This document shows positions 36,111 to 49,129 of a DNA stretch of 64,000 nt, piece after piece. The translations under genes and the position numbers were made by a program. This DNA is from Ptychodera flava. Taxonomy: Eukaryota; Hemichordata; Enteropneusta; Ptychoderidae. The DNA is taken from positions 12,569,361 through 12,633,360 of the forward strand of contig NC_091931.1 in assembly GCF_041260155.1 (NCBI RefSeq). The letters run 5' to 3'. How positions within the stretch are numbered: the first letter of the stretch is position 1; the number at the start of each line of letters is the position of its first letter. The notes beneath the pieces were generated by a model. It worked only from the letters and a program-made list of their open reading frames with translations. It did not search any database and was not told the DNA's origin.

Positions 36111-38409
36111 CAGGGTTCGAAATTAAATTTTTGTTTGGTGGTCAAGTTTGACCACCAGATTCAAATTTTGGTGGTCAATTGCAAAATTTGGTGGTCCAAA
36201 AAATTAGTAATATCAGAGTGTAATTCTTGTGGAGGTTGGGGTCCATGGGGGTGAATAGTGGGCTGTACATGCTGTTTTGGAACCATTTCACCATCCTGCT
36301 ACACATGTTAAGTTGGTTTACATGTATGTGGATGCCCAGTAAATCCACTGGAAAATTTTCAGTCATTTACAGATCAACTTGACTACTGCATGAGTGATTG
36401 ACTGACTGGTTATATGCAAAGGACTTGAGTTACAGATTTTAAGTTTTGACAGAATTACTGTGTAATAAAGAAATGACAATTACAGCTTGTATAACATGAC
36501 AATTATTGCATTTTTTGGACTATTATGAAGTTTTGTATGTGTCACTTTAATGACTATAGACGAAATTTGCTAGGAGATGTTATTCAACGTTTGCAGATTT
36601 TATCACAATAATCATAGCAGTAAACAGTAAAACAAAGAGAGACATTGTCTATTTAAAGGAACACTCAGTTGAGTAATGGAGTGGGGTTGAAGGACTGACA
36701 TTGAACCACAGTGGAGGGACTGTGATTGAACAGACAAGACGTGTACTAGATAACTGCTAAAATATCTATCTCTGAGGACAATATATTGTTTCTGGATACT
36801 CCTAGCAATAAACTGTGAGAGGCATGTAAGATTTACAGCTCTGCAGTGCACTATAATTGTGACCTCCAACAGTGTTTCATCTAGGATGCTACACCAGGGG
36901 AGGGGGGGACTGGTCCCCCTCTGCAGGAATTTTTGAGGGGGATTTTAAAATTTTGGGGGGATTTAACTAAAACATATAACCACGGCTTTACAGGTAACTT
37001 TTAATGTTGCAATGATGTCACTTGTGATACACATACTACAAACCATAAATCACTTGCTTACACAATCCAAGCTGCTGGCTGCAAACACCATCCTATATAA
37101 GATGTTTTCAAAAGTCAACAAATTTGAGTATCTCTTTTGTGAATGTATGTAGAGCTTAGAAGAGTGGCGGATGGCTCATTAATATTCGTAAGCATTAATA
37201 TTCCTTGAAAACGTAGCGTAATTTGTATGCTACAATATTCTGTATGTTTGTTAACAGCTAGCCATTTCCACTGTACATGAACCTTCAAGGGATTTTTTTC
37301 ATTTTTAACTGAACTTGTGTACTTATTACACAAAGCAAGAAAAATCTTTAGTAGTTATAAAGGAATGCTTTCCTATCTTCTGAAAAAATAATATATATTT
37401 GTTTGTCACGTTTTTACTGTGCTTATATCATCCCTAACCACAGCAGAGTTTGGATCAAGATTGCCCTATACAAACCTGTTAGCTGTATTTTTCTAGTGAC
37501 CTAGCTGGTCTTGTAGTCTTGTGCGCAGACTCAGTAAAGTTAAAACGAACAACTTAGGAGGTCTCTGTCTGCCGTGTTTTGACGGTGGAGTTTCTCGATG
37601 TCAGATTCGCTCCAATTGCTTTTGTCAGTCATTTTACAGTGGGAAAATAACAAACAGAAATGTTGGTTGTCATCAACAGTTAACTTTAGGGTTTATTTGC
37701 CCGAAAAATAAGTCAATGTTTGTTCACTGAATTCAAAAACCGGGCCCATTGACACTACAGCTTGCTTGTGACTCTCATTGCATGCAATCGTATCACTTCA
37801 CAGTGCCAATGCCATTCACTGAACTGAAAACATTTCTGTAACAGTAGAGTCAAATTTCCGAGTCAATTTTGCTACCAGAATTATTTTCATAGTGTTACGG
37901 ATATTCATACTATGCACAAAAACTTCAGTTTGTCTCCTGTTCTCGATCGTACAGAGATAATGAGACAAGGGCAATGAACTTTTGTGAACGTAACTCTCAA
38001 TGGGCTGACAGGCTTTCATATGCAAAATCAGCATACGGAAAGTACAAAAAGTATCAAAATCGAACTAAAATTAGTTCCTTTCATGTAAATGTTCTTGCTA
38101 CACTATACAATGCCTGTTGCCAAAGTATTAACAGGTGCCGATAATGGGTTAAAAGCATCGAAGTGTGACACCCATGATATTTGGATATGCCATTCCAGCC
38201 AGCTCAGTGCAGTGGGCGATGGGTCGCCCCTTCTACGTACTTGGCGGCGCGCAGCACACCAATTTAAAGAGGGGGAATCGCGCAGCCTAGATGAAACACT
38301 GCTCCAAAAACTTGGTGGTCAAGATTGACCACCAAAAATAGAATCTGGTGGTCCAAATTAGATAATTGGTGGTCTTTTGACGCATGACCACCGGGTATTT
38401 CGAACCCTG
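36111..38409. mobile_element. Non-autonomous hAT-like element with GGTGGTC subterminal repeats
   Basis: Inverted ends CAGGGTTCGAAAT (36111) and ATTTCGAACCCTG (to 38409). Within about 100 bp of each end the word TGGTGGTC or GACCACC occurs four to six times, as expected for transposase binding sites. The flanks TCTTTACT and AATTTACC share TTTAC and may be an eroded 8-bp duplication. The interior (2.1 kb) has no transposase. Confidence 0.75.
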
Positions 38410-38699
38410 AATTTACCATGGTTGTTTGCGCAAAAATGGGCAGAAGCACGTCTTTCAGACTGCACAGAGCCTGAATGCAGAGGTTGATCATCAAAATCAG
38501 CGGTGAGCTTCAAGATCGAAGGTCAAAGCATGCATAGAAATACATTAATGTGCCATTTTCCACCAATCAACATCATCAACAGAAAGACCTTTCTGGAGAT
38601 ATGTGTAAAATTGCAATAAAGCTTCCAAAAGCAGTCCACCGATTGGCTAATAAGTTAACTCATGAATATTTAAGTAGCTTTCCTTTTATGGTGTTATCG

Positions 38700-39400
38700 T
38701 AGACTGATCTGTACAAAGTTTCATCAAATCTGATGAAGTGTATCATTCTAATTAGGAAAGTTCATTATGTAAATTAAATATTAATTAACATAACACTGCA
38801 AAGTGTCTTTATTCAATGTTAAATCAATGTGAACTCAACATCTGTACCAAGTTTCATGAAATTTGATTAACCATTTCTGGCCATATCAGCCTAATTACAA
38901 AATTTTATTAAATATGCAAATCGGCAGTAAATGGACATGATACTACTACATATCTGTGCATGCCTTAACGCTACTGGAAGATCGATATCTGTAATACATG
39001 AATTTGATACAGCATTTCTGGACATATCATACTAATTATGAAAGTTAATTGAATATGCAAAATAGCAATCAATTAGCATGGAACTGCTTAATGTCTTTCT
39101 CACAGTATTAGAGTTCCAAAAGATCAACATCTGTACCATGTTTCATCAAATTTGAAGCAGTATTTCTGGACACAGCCAACTACTTAGGAAAGTTCATTAA
39201 ATATGCAAATTACAACTAATTTGCATGACACCACTAAGTGTCTTTGTAAACTTATATGAGACTGTGAGCTAAAGATCTTACCAAGTTTCATCAAATTTGC
39301 TGCAGTATTGCTAACGTATCACCCTAATTACAAAAACAGTGACAATGTCACTGTTCGCTCCCATATAGTTATCAAAACAAGCCAACAGCTGTATGAAACA
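38700..39400. repeat. Degenerate tandem repeat, unit about 145 bp
   Basis: The phrase AAGTTTCATCAAATTTGATGCAGTATTTCTGGA recurs in variant form near 38716, 38862, 39010, 39137 and 39283. Each is followed by CTAATTA..AAAGTTCATTAAATATGCAAAT and AAGTGTCTTT. The array ends in CAGACAGACAGACTAAC. It has no coding frame. Confidence 0.6.
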
Positions 39401-40215
39401 TGGACATACAGACAGACAGACTAACATACATGTAGACAGACTGGCAAAGAGTGATGACGATTGGTCCCAAAGTGTGCCTTGGCATATGGAGAGTGATAAA
39501 GATATGAGTCATTCCATGATAAAGTGCACCCAATAGGGTCACATACATCTGAAAATTTTAATTTTAAAATTTGCAGCAGAAAGTTTGAAAGGGCAACATG
39601 TCTATATCATGGAAATATGCATCACGAGATAAATATGTGTGTTTCTGTTCGGCGCGATCGGCCTTCTTCGTCTTCGCCGTCCCTAAATCTATGCCCTTCT
39701 TTTCAGTGTTTGCTGCACGGTCGACAAATATATAGCTACCAATGGTGGTCGCGATTATTTCAGCAGCATTTCTGACGTTTTCTCAGTTTCAATCATCCGT
39801 GCTTCGACCGAATTTCCCAATAAAAGTACAACAAAAAATGATTCTTACCTTTTGTCTCTGTTTTGATGCATGTATGGTCGTCTACATTAAACTCCACTGG
39901 GTTGGATCAGGATTTGCGGCGCAAATCAAGCCCAGATGTAGCTCTGCATGGCACGGCCTCCTGGAGGCCTTACAACGCCGGTAACACACAGCCCTGCCAT
40001 GCAGAGCTCGCCCGGATGCAGGTTCAAGGTCTGCCATGCGAGATACCAGTTTGGGATTTTAAGCCCTATGAAATGGTGATTTACCTTGACTGATCGGGTG
40101 AACCAATGGCTGATCGTGGAGGATAAGTTGGGTCTTAGCTCAAACCTTCACTTTGAATCAAACTATTTCCTGGCTTCCTGGCTGTCCACGATGTCGGCAG
40201 GCGACCTTGAACAAA
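39401..40215. other. Interval with possible exon and a short inverted repeat
   Basis: AGCTCTGCATGGCA (39939-39952) pairs with TGCCATGCAGAGCT (39995-40008). Apart from the candidate exon at 39849-39896, no gene is seen. Confidence 0.35.
39849..39896 (-). other. Possible further upstream exon of the WWP gene
   Basis: On the minus strand, CCAACCCAG precedes a 48-nt open stretch (EFNVDDHTCIKTETK) that ends in G|GTAAGAA. Its phase (two leading bases, one trailing) matches the exon at 34922-35014. The acceptor has a poor pyrimidine tract, so this is tentative. Confidence 0.3.
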
Positions 40216-40230
40216 ACAAGTCTGTCTGCT

Positions 40231-43200
40231 GGGTTGGTTACGTAACTTCAGTGATGGTAGAGCTATAGTGCTTCGAACTCCCGAATATTCACTGATATCT
40301 TGGTCTAACTTTGTATGTAGTGGTAATTTCCACTTCAGACGTTTCAATTAAGGATCAGTGTCACGATGGATGTCGGCATTGCTGTTTGGCGGGCACGAAT
40401 TGGCGGATTTTGCCACCCAAAAACTTGGCGGGCTGTGGCAGTTGAGCGGTACTCGCCATATTCAAAGTGGACGTCAATCAATGAATACATGTACAGGTGC
40501 GGATGTACCAGTGTGGTAATTGGTTTCGTCACCATTGCCACGTATGCTCTTCTAACTTCAACTTGTTGGTTTCAAGACTGGGATCGTGGTTGTAGCGTTG
40601 TTGATTATATCCTTGCCACGAGTCGTTTATTTGAAAACATCAAAACTTTTCAAGTTGGTACACTTGACTTTTCCGATCACTTCCCTGTTGAATGTGAACT
40701 GTCATTCCCTCACTGTTTCTCTCATTTTTTTTCGAAATCTGTTGGTGCTATGAATGTGGCACCATATTATAAATACAAATGGAATGGCGAAGAATTTGAC
40801 ACATTACGTACACAACTTCAGGATGCTGTTTCTTCTGGAATGTTTAACGATTTCAATACAGAGTTATCAGTAGAAATGAATGTCAATGAAGCTCTTCACC
40901 TGTTCAATAACATTCTTGAAGTAGTGTTTGGTTCACTTAAATGTAAAGTAGGGGGTGTGAAGTGTTCTGGTAAAAGTCACAATAAACCATGGTGGGATAC
41001 AGACTGTTCGGAAATGAAAAAAGAAAAATTCAGTTTGCTACAAAAATTTAGGCGTTCCAATAAGTTCAGTGATCTGGTAAATTACAAAGATGTAAGAAAT
41101 ACATTTAAAAGTCTTTGTAGGGAAAAATTGACTGCCTATCAAGAACGTCAAAAAACAGCAGTTAATTATGAAGTCACGCAATGATTCTAAAGGGTTTTGG
41201 GAAGCTATGAAAAGGTTACGTGGTGTTAGAAAAAATACCACACTGTCTGTTATATCACCCTCTGATTGGTTTAAATATTTCCATACTTGTTAAATAATGT
41301 TGGTAACATATCAGTTGATGTTGAATTTCTTAATTGCGTGAAAAATGACATCGAAGCACACGATGTTTTCTGTGAGTTGTGTTCTGAAGATGTTCCTTTA
41401 TCAGTAAACCAGGGTATATCTGAACATGAAATTCATGCGGCGATTAAGAGTTTCAAAATAATAAAGCCGCTGGTCCAGACGGATTCGTCGCCGAGATTTT
41501 TAAAAATACTGTCGATATTTTATCACCATTTCTCTGTAATTTATTTAATTGCATTATGGATTCAGGTGAATATCCCGCTGAATGGTGTAAGGGAATAATA
41601 TTTCCCTTACATAAAAAGGGTTCACATGATGACGTTTCAAATTATAGAGGAATTTCATTACTGTCTGTTTGTAGTAAGATTTTTACGAAAATTCTGAATC
41701 AAAGGCTAGTTGCTTGGGCTGAGGAAAATAATAAAATTGTAGAGCACAAGCAGGTTTCAGGAAAGGATACTGTACAATTGATAATATTTTCTGTCTGCAG
41801 TCCTTTGTTCAGAAATATTTAACAGTGAAAGGCGGTCGTTTATATGTATTTTTCATTGATTTCTCCAAGGCTTTTGACAGAGTAAATCACGATCTTCTGT
41901 GGCACAGATTGATTTCGTATGGAATACATGGCAAAATTCTCAAAGTGTTGCGGTCAATGTATTCTCAGTTAAGTTCATGTATACGATTGTGCAGAAGGTT
42001 TAACAGACTATTTTCAATGTAATATAGGAACAAGACAAGGTTGCATGTTAAGTCCCTTTTTATTTTCCTTGTTTATTAACGAATTGTACAGTTATATGAA
42101 TAATGAACATGCTTGTGGTGTTTATGTAATGAAGATATACCGGCAATTAGCATATTAATGTATGCTGACGACATTGCTGATACTGCTGACTTGCCTATAT
42201 CTCTACAGCGTAAGATAAATCAATTGGAAAAGTTCTGCAAACAGTGGCAAATGGAAGTTAATCTTTCCAAATCCAAAATTATTGTATTTCGAAATGGTGG
42301 TTACCTGAAAAATTATGAGAAGTGGTTTTTAACAGACAAAGAGTTGAAACTGTAACATATTATAATTATTTAGGTTTACTGTTCTCATCGAGACTGTCCT
42401 GGTCCCCTGCAAAAGCTAACTTGGCAGCTAAGGGTATGAAATCTTTATTTTCATTCAAATAGCAATTAAGAAACTTGGTGGAATGTCTATTGAGAATGCT
42501 TTTAAGTTGTTTGATGCAGTCATTGTCCCGATAATTTGTTATGGTAGCGAGGTTTGGGGTTACGAGTATTCAGAATGTATTGAACGTGTACAAACTAGGT
42601 TCTGTAGATTTTTAACAGGTGTGAGTAGTAATGTTAATACTGCAGCTGTATTGGGAGAATGTGGCAGACATCCATTGTATTGTTTTTACTTTAAACGATG
42701 TATTTCGTATTGGCTGAAACTGCTTTTAATGGATAACAATAGATACCCAAAGGCATGTTATTTAATGTTAAAAACAACTGGATGCGGCTGGTAGACGTAC
42801 ATGGGCCACTTATGTTAAAAATCTTCTTTTTAAGTATGGATTTGGAATTGTTTGGTTGGAACAGCAGGTTGGAAATGTAACTGTATTTTTGAATATTTTT
42901 GAACAAAGGGTAAAAGACTGTTCTGAACAAGAATGGCATACAGATATTGTAAATTCTTCAAGGTTAAGTCTTTATTCTGAATTTAAAACAATGCTTGAGC
43001 CAGAAAAGTACTTAAATTATTTGAGCCACGACCGTCAGAGAATACTTGCAAACTTTCGCTGCTCTACTCATAAACTTAATATTGAGATTGGTCGTCATAG
43101 AAACTTGCCAGTCAGACAAAGAATTTGCATGTATTGTAAAAACTTTAAAAATTTGTCAATTGTTGAAAACGAATTCCACTTTATTTTTATTTGTCCATTT

Positions 43201-43592
43201 TATGAGGATATCAGAGTTATATATATTCCATCATCATGGAGACTAAATGTATATGAAAATAAGCTTGTTGAGCTTCTTGCATCGAAAAACAGATATGTCA
43301 ACTCTCAACTAGCACAGTATTTGTTAAAAGCTTTTCAAAAACGTGAAGAACTTCCTGCTTTATAACAACAAGAGTATTTCCTATGCTTGTATTTCTGATC
43401 CAAGCACCATGGTTTCTTTCTTTTGGACGTCTTATTTTATTAATTTCATGACTTTCTTTTTTGCCTGTGTGAAATTGAAGTATTCACAGTGTACCTGAAG
43501 TTATGTACCTTCTCACGGTTTTTTTTTTTTTTCCAGACTTTGTATTTCTCTGTTGTGCGATGGGCTGTGGCCCTGCATTGAAATAAAAAATC
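40231..43592 (+). mobile_element. LINE insertion with exact 15-bp target duplication
   Basis: ACAAGTCTGTCTGCT occurs at 40216-40230 and 43593-43607, bracketing a 3.36-kb non-LTR retrotransposon whose 3' end is AATAAAAAATC. Coding parts in order: endonuclease C-terminal end (VVDYILATSRLFE ... SDHFPV, 40590-40690), a linker (NKPWWDTDCSEMKKEKF), RT (GPD-type region near 41480; SNYRGISLLSVCSKIF; FFIDFSKAFDRVNH at about 41850; MYADDIAD at about 42160), and a C-terminal region with HFIFICPFYEDIR (about 43180). About six frameshifts or stops break it. The clade is not assigned (I- or Nimb-like is possible). The first 350 bp (40231-40580) show no LINE similarity that I can read. Confidence 0.88.
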
Positions 43593-43701
43593 ACAAGTCT
43601 GTCTGCTAGAAAATGGCGCCCCCTTGTTTTAGGTCACATGTTCTGTTGTTCAGGTACTTGTAAACATAGCTTTTTGTTGCCAATATCACGACAGGAAAAG
43701 A

Positions 43702-46467
43702 CAGGCCTCGAAGTTTACGCCGGCCCAGCGGCCCAGGGCCGGTAAAAATTGCGCTGGGCAGGTGTTTTTCATTGTCATCGGCCCAGCTGGGCCGGTGAAT
43801 TTGTCAGCTTATTTCATAAAATTAATGTTTTCTCTGACAGAATTGTCCACATTCAGGAAATAAAACAATAACAATGCCTTTGCCCTAAGTTCAAAACACG
43901 GACTGTTTCAAAGTAAAAGAATGTTTGACGCGATCGCGTTGTCATCAAGCGACTTCCGCATTTAGGGCAGTACATATTTGGTGACCTGACCTTTCCCACG
44001 TACACAGCGTACGTGATGTCTAAATATAGCTACCATAAATTTGCATACATCGTCGCTGCTGCACATGTGACTTATTCATTCCCCGTACGTGCCTCGCTTC
44101 ACCTCATAGAATAAACATGAGTCTTTTCAACTTTGGCTTTACAAAAAGTTCGAAGGGAGTTTGTACTCCGCAAGAAAATCAAAGTGAGAAAAGAAAAGGC
44201 GATGACAAAGAAGGAGACAGTACAGCAACGGTCGACAGAGGTAACGATCGTGATGCAACAAATGTGGAGCCATGTGGTGAATCGACGGCTGTAGCAGCCG
44301 TCAGTGTAGCAAGCACGTCAAGAGAAAGTGGAAAGTCCGTGAAAAGCGATGACGGTGCACAATCGACTTCGTATTGGAAGGAATATGAGCGAAAACGGAA
44401 GCGGGGATACAGGGATGAATGGGAGAAAGAGTTCAAATGGCTAAAGCGAGATGAGAAAGACGAGGAGGCAGTCATGTATTGCGAATACTGTAGAAGTTTC
44501 CCGGCACTGGCGAACAACTCATCGGCTTTCTTTGTAGGTACGACACGATACAGAAGACAGGCTTTGAGTGAACACCATAAAAGTAACCGTCATATAAGAT
44601 GTAGAGATGCAGTATTTGCACGTCAACGACCTGCAGCAATGGACATAACTGTAACTAATATGGAAGCCAAAATGAGAGAAAAGATGGTGAAGCTATTTAA
44701 CATTGCCTACTTCGTTGCAAAAGAAGAGCTTCCATTCACAATGTTTGCCAAATTATGTCGACTACATGTGAAAAACGACTGTGAAATCGGACAGACATAT
44801 TTCAACGACCATGCTTGCCGAGCATTTATCGAAGCAATTGCCGATACTATGAAAGAAGACTTGCGTAACAAAGTCAGTGAGTCTACTTTTTTATCAACCA
44901 TGTGTGACGGAGCAACCGATACGTCAACCAGCGAAAATGAGCTGATGTACGTACGCATTATTGAAGCTGGTTTGCCACAGAATAAATTTCTCAGCATTCA
45001 AGCTTTGGAAAATGCCAACGCAGAAGGCATTCTTAAGTCCATCGACAACGGGTTTCAGGATGGTCTACGATTGAATGGTCAACAATGGAGAATGAAACTA
45101 GTTGGATTTGGTGCAGATGGTGCGTCTGTGATGTTGGGTAAAAGAAATGGAGTAGCGGCTTTATTGAAGCGAGATGTTCCCCATTTAATTGAAATGCATT
45201 GTGTTGCACACCGTCTCGAGTTGGGTGTGTTGAAAGCTATCAAAGAAGAGACAATGTTACAAGATACCAAAGAGTTGTTACAAGGTGTATATAAGCACTA
45301 TTACTACTCCCCTAAAGCTCTCAGAGAACTAAGATCTGTTGCCAAGACACTGGAGGAGAGCGTGCTGAAACCAGTCAACATCCTGGGTACCAGGTGGATT
45401 CCCCATATGCACAGAGCTGTCAAAGTCTTTATGAGAGATTTCAAGATTGTTGTAATTCACTTTCAACACACAGTGGAGGAGAGAAAAGCCAGTGCTGAGA
45501 TGCAAGGAAGGGCAAAGAATGCACTGAAGAAGTTACAGAGCTATAGCTTCTTACTGTTTCTACATTTCCTGTGTGATATCCTGGATAAAACTGCCATGCT
45601 AAGTGAAGTCATGCAGAAAGATGTGTTGGTACTTACCCAGGTTAATACAGCCTTGGAGAGAGTGAAAATTTCACTCACAACTATGGTAGACCATCCATCA
45701 GATCAGCTCAATGATTTTATTGATACAGTCCGTGACACAGGAAAGTGGAAAGACATTGAACTCACTGTGAGAGACACTGACTTACCTAACTTCAATCGAT
45801 CCAAGCAAGAATAGTGGAAAATGTGACCAACCACATGGATGAGAGATTTGGAAACCTGAGAAATGACAATATCCTGGTGGCATCTGAAGTTTTTGATGTA
45901 AGCAACTGGCCAGAAGATAACCAAGCACTTGCAACTTATGGTAATGAGAACATCAATTTGCTCATCAACCACTTCACTCCTCTACTTGAAAGACAAGTAC
46001 CTCACTTCAGTGCAGATGATGCTAAAACACAATGGCTGGATGTAAAGCTTGAAATAAACAGACATCACAGACATCTAAGGCACTTACCTTTGTGGCAACA
46101 CTTTCTTACTGATCCTGAACTGGTGGATAAATATGAAACCATACTATACCTTGTACAAATTGTACTTCTGTATCCCATGTCTACAGCCTAATGAGCAATG
46201 AAACGGGTCAAAACTGACTGGCGCAGTAGTTTGAGCATTACCTCCCTTGATATGCTTCTCAGGATTGTACTGGATGGACCAGAGAGTGATGACTATGCGG
46301 CCATTAGAGCACTTGACAGATGGTTACATAGTAGCACACGTAAGAGACGACCCGAACTAAAAGACTTGTGAACTTGGGTTGGGCAGGTAAAAAAATTGTT
46401 GGGCTGGTAAATTTTCAGAGTACCTGCCCAATGGGCAGGTAAGCAAAAAAATAAACTTCGAGGCCTG
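43702..46467 (+). mobile_element. hAT transposon, nearly complete
   Basis: Inverted ends CAGGCCTCGAAGTTTA (43702) and TAAACTTCGAGGCCTG (to 46467) are exact over 16 bp. Subterminal regions carry repeated GGCCCAG/CCGGCCC on the left and GGGCAGGTAA/ACCTGCCC on the right. AAAGA abuts both ends (43697-43701 and 46468-46472), which suggests a 5-bp target duplication. The transposase gene fills 44117-46372. It differs from the other two hATs in this window by its single exon and better preservation. Confidence 0.9.
44117..46372 (+). pseudogene. hAT transposase (ZNF862/C17orf113-like), one long frame then frameshift
   Basis: The first 565 codons are open. They begin MSLFNFGFTKSSKG, followed by an acidic/Ser-rich linker and a zinc finger (VMYCEYCRSF ... 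ALSEHHKSNRHIRC, residues 115-160). Then come the catalytic parts MCDGATDTSTSENELMYVR (first Asp), GFGADGASVMLGKRNGV (second Asp), MHCVAHRLELGV and TRWIPHMHRAV. A frame change at about 45800 leads into VTNHMDERFGNLRND and on to LYPMSTA. There a stop and a small gap remove the CERGFS motif, before MKRVKTDW and DRWLHSSTRKRRPEL (to 46372), which form the dimerisation tail. So there are about two or three lesions and the catalytic Glu is lost. The single-exon structure contrasts with the spliced hAT at 6.8-9.4 kb. Confidence 0.85.
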
Positions 46468-47407
46468 AAAGATAATTTTAATATTTGAACTTTTAAATAT
46501 AAATTAAAGATTAGAACACTGTCGACATGCTTTCCTAAAAATATGTTTTACAATCACGATAGAGATAAATTCCGCTGGAGAGGTGAAAGTTCAAAGCCTA
46601 AAGAGTCAATGTCACAACCTCAAACTTTACTAATTTATTCCAAGCAGACATCGGTTAACGACAAAATAAAACGGTCAAATGATGTTTTAAGCTTTTTTTC
46701 AAGTCAAGCTTTAACTTGGGGAAAAATTAGGTCACATATAATTTGCCAAACATGCAACGATCGCTGAACAAACATTACCTTCGACTTTATACGTGGATAT
46801 ATTAGCGCTACTGTTGTCTGATCGTTAGTATCACCTTGCTCAGATCACAGTCCCTCCACACACTTTGCTCGGCGATCGGATATGGATGACCATGGAGTTG
46901 CCCACTTATATGTCTACATGCTCGGGATCTTTGAGGGCGCACTACACACAGAATGCGATATGCGGCACTGTATGCGGCAGCGGTCGGCGGGAAAAATCAT
47001 CCCGGATGCGTGACGATTGCAGGTAGTTCTATGTTCTTTTCACGGTTCTGTGACGCGCCCTTTCAAATACTATGCTTGTCTACTTTTTGTTAAGTTATTA
47101 ATTTATTTATTTGTTTGTTTATTTGTTTATTTTTGCCTAAGCTTAAGTTTTTAAGAACACCTACTAAAGATGAAACTGCAAGCATTACCTTTCAAAATTT
47201 ATACGACTTATTTGTTAGCAAAATATCAGTCGAATGGATTCACTATCCATAGAAAGGTACACAAAGACAAAAATTGTCTGCATTTCTGTCCGCGACAGCA
47301 AATGTCGGGGATCACATCATCGCTACTCCGTAAACATATTACATAACAACATACAGGCTTTTAAATACTATGTTTACATGTTGTCTACTTCTTCTTATTC
47401 ATAACAG
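46468..47407. other. Interval upstream of the first coiled-coil paralogue
   Basis: No gene recognised. A (TTTA/TTTG)n stretch lies at about 47098-47135. If the gene at 47408 had a first exon like its paralogues, I cannot find it here. Confidence 0.4.
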
Positions 47408-47947
47408 TAAGGACTATTCCTATGCTGATCATCTCCAAAGAATGTTTCAGAAATTCGAAGAGCTTGACCTTCTGTTGGAAGACGTTAAAAAATCAAAGGA
47501 GCATAAAAAACGAGGCATCTTTACAAAGAAAAGCAAATCATGTCAACTTGAAGACGGCCTTGCTGCGGCCGCCGCAGACCTCAAGGGTGAACTGACTCGT
47601 CTGATTGAAGAGAACGTAGAGCTGCCAAGTCTAGCAGAGGAGCACATAATTTTGAACGAGACTTGAAACTTCAGTGAGCCGAACACGATGACAATATCCG
47701 AATTATACTGCAGAATATCGGCAAGACTGGTAAGAAGAAGCGGCGGAAGAAAAAGAAATCTAAGCACAGACGACGGAAGAAACGCGGCCGCGTCCAAAAG
47801 TCGGCACCCGATCGCAAGACTGAAGACATTGTCAAGGCTGCAAGCGCTGACGACGGAATAAATCTGGAGTACGAAGACAAACTTTCGGAGCGCAATCTCT
47901 GCATGATGAAAATGAGATTCTCGGATTTGCAAAATATGGCGCGATGA
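47408..47947 (+). pseudogene. Third, broken member of the tandem coiled-coil family
   Basis: After an acceptor (TTATTCATAACAG) an exon begins in the same phase as the second exons of the two downstream genes. It reads YADHLQRMFQKFEE, then a Lys-rich KEHKKRGIFTKK, which aligns with YAELLQKWETAQ...KKKRRFFGKR of the gene at 54574. Further on come DLKGELTRLIEENVE and, in another frame, DNIRIILQNIGKTG followed by a very basic stretch (KKKRRKKKKSKHRRRKKRGR), ending FSDLQNMAR and TGA at 47945-47947. One frame change and one stop near 47640-47675 break it, unless these are sequencing errors. No MGxxxS first exon was found upstream. Confidence 0.55.
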
Positions 47948-49120
47948 ACGTAATAATTTAGACAGGAAGGGGCGATCGAAGGCGTGTTTACCTGTTATAG
48001 ACTAAATACATAATAATCGAACAGTAGTAGCACAAACCATAGTAGCCCCTAAACGTGTAATTCACAAACTTTCATGTTCGCCATCGAATCTGTTCCACCT
48101 ATCTATCAAGGGCTTGAACTGTGCCCACTCCTCTGTTTTCAAAGATGTGTATTTCCATACATCCTTTGTTAACAGCATTCATAAAAGTTTGTTTTAAATC
48201 GTATCCACTTGTAAGGATGTCACTTTTAATGATCACATTGAGCTATCAGACGCAATAATCGTCACAAACGAAAGGTTTGTTTGACATTCACGTAGAAGTC
48301 CCTTTATAAAGGCATTTCGGAGAGACTACAAGTTGATCATATTCAAGATGTAATTGTATCAAATAGACAGTGCTCATCAATACTTGCAATCGATGTCGCC
48401 AAATTTATCAAATTAAGTATCTCTGTGGTGAAATTCACCAAGGTTAAGAAAACTGGCTATAAACTTCGATCATGATGTCCTAAACGTTGATTGGTTTTGC
48501 ACGAACCCACAGATCTTTTTCAAATAATTTCAATTGAAACAAATATTATAGATAATATTTCAGCTTGAAAATAAATAGACTACATTTTTTTTCACTTTCT
48601 GTTGCCATCAAAGACACATATTTTGGAATGACAAATCAATATCCCTGCATGATTCTTTTATCGATATTGAAACACTACGAAACAGACTACATTTAGTGGG
48701 GTCTTCATTTTGGGCGTTTTCGCGTTCTGACCGCGATACGCGAGGGCGATCTAGTCAACGGAGAGACCTGCCGCGCGACACCGTATTGTTCAGTTAGAGC
48801 GCAATGGTGCGCGATACAGAGTTTTGTGGCGTAAAAATCAGGAAATTATGCTTTCCGTTCGATTTCTAGAGCGCTCACATAGGGACAGTGTCGTCTTCTT
48901 TAATGTAACCTCCCCGTGATATCAAAATAATACTTTTCTTCTCGTTATTCGTGCTCACACACTAGTGATTCGTTAACATATATGCCTTTTCCTAAAATTC
49001 CAGAGATTCGCATTTTTAGCGCTTGAGGGCGTCTAATAAATATGAGCGCAACTGTCATTGGTGTTGGCTGGTCCCCGCCTCAGTGACAAGCACGTGCTGC
49101 GTCTAGTCAAGTCACGTGAG
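47948..49120. other. Intergenic region between coiled-coil paralogues
   Basis: No open frame or repeat stands out in this 1.2-kb stretch. It leads into the promoter of the next gene. Confidence 0.5.
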
Positions 49121-49129
49121 ACGCAGTGA

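Noticed and set aside
44179-45270. Minus-strand frames opposite the hAT transposase
   Set aside because: They are shadows of the intact sense frame, with no motifs of their own.
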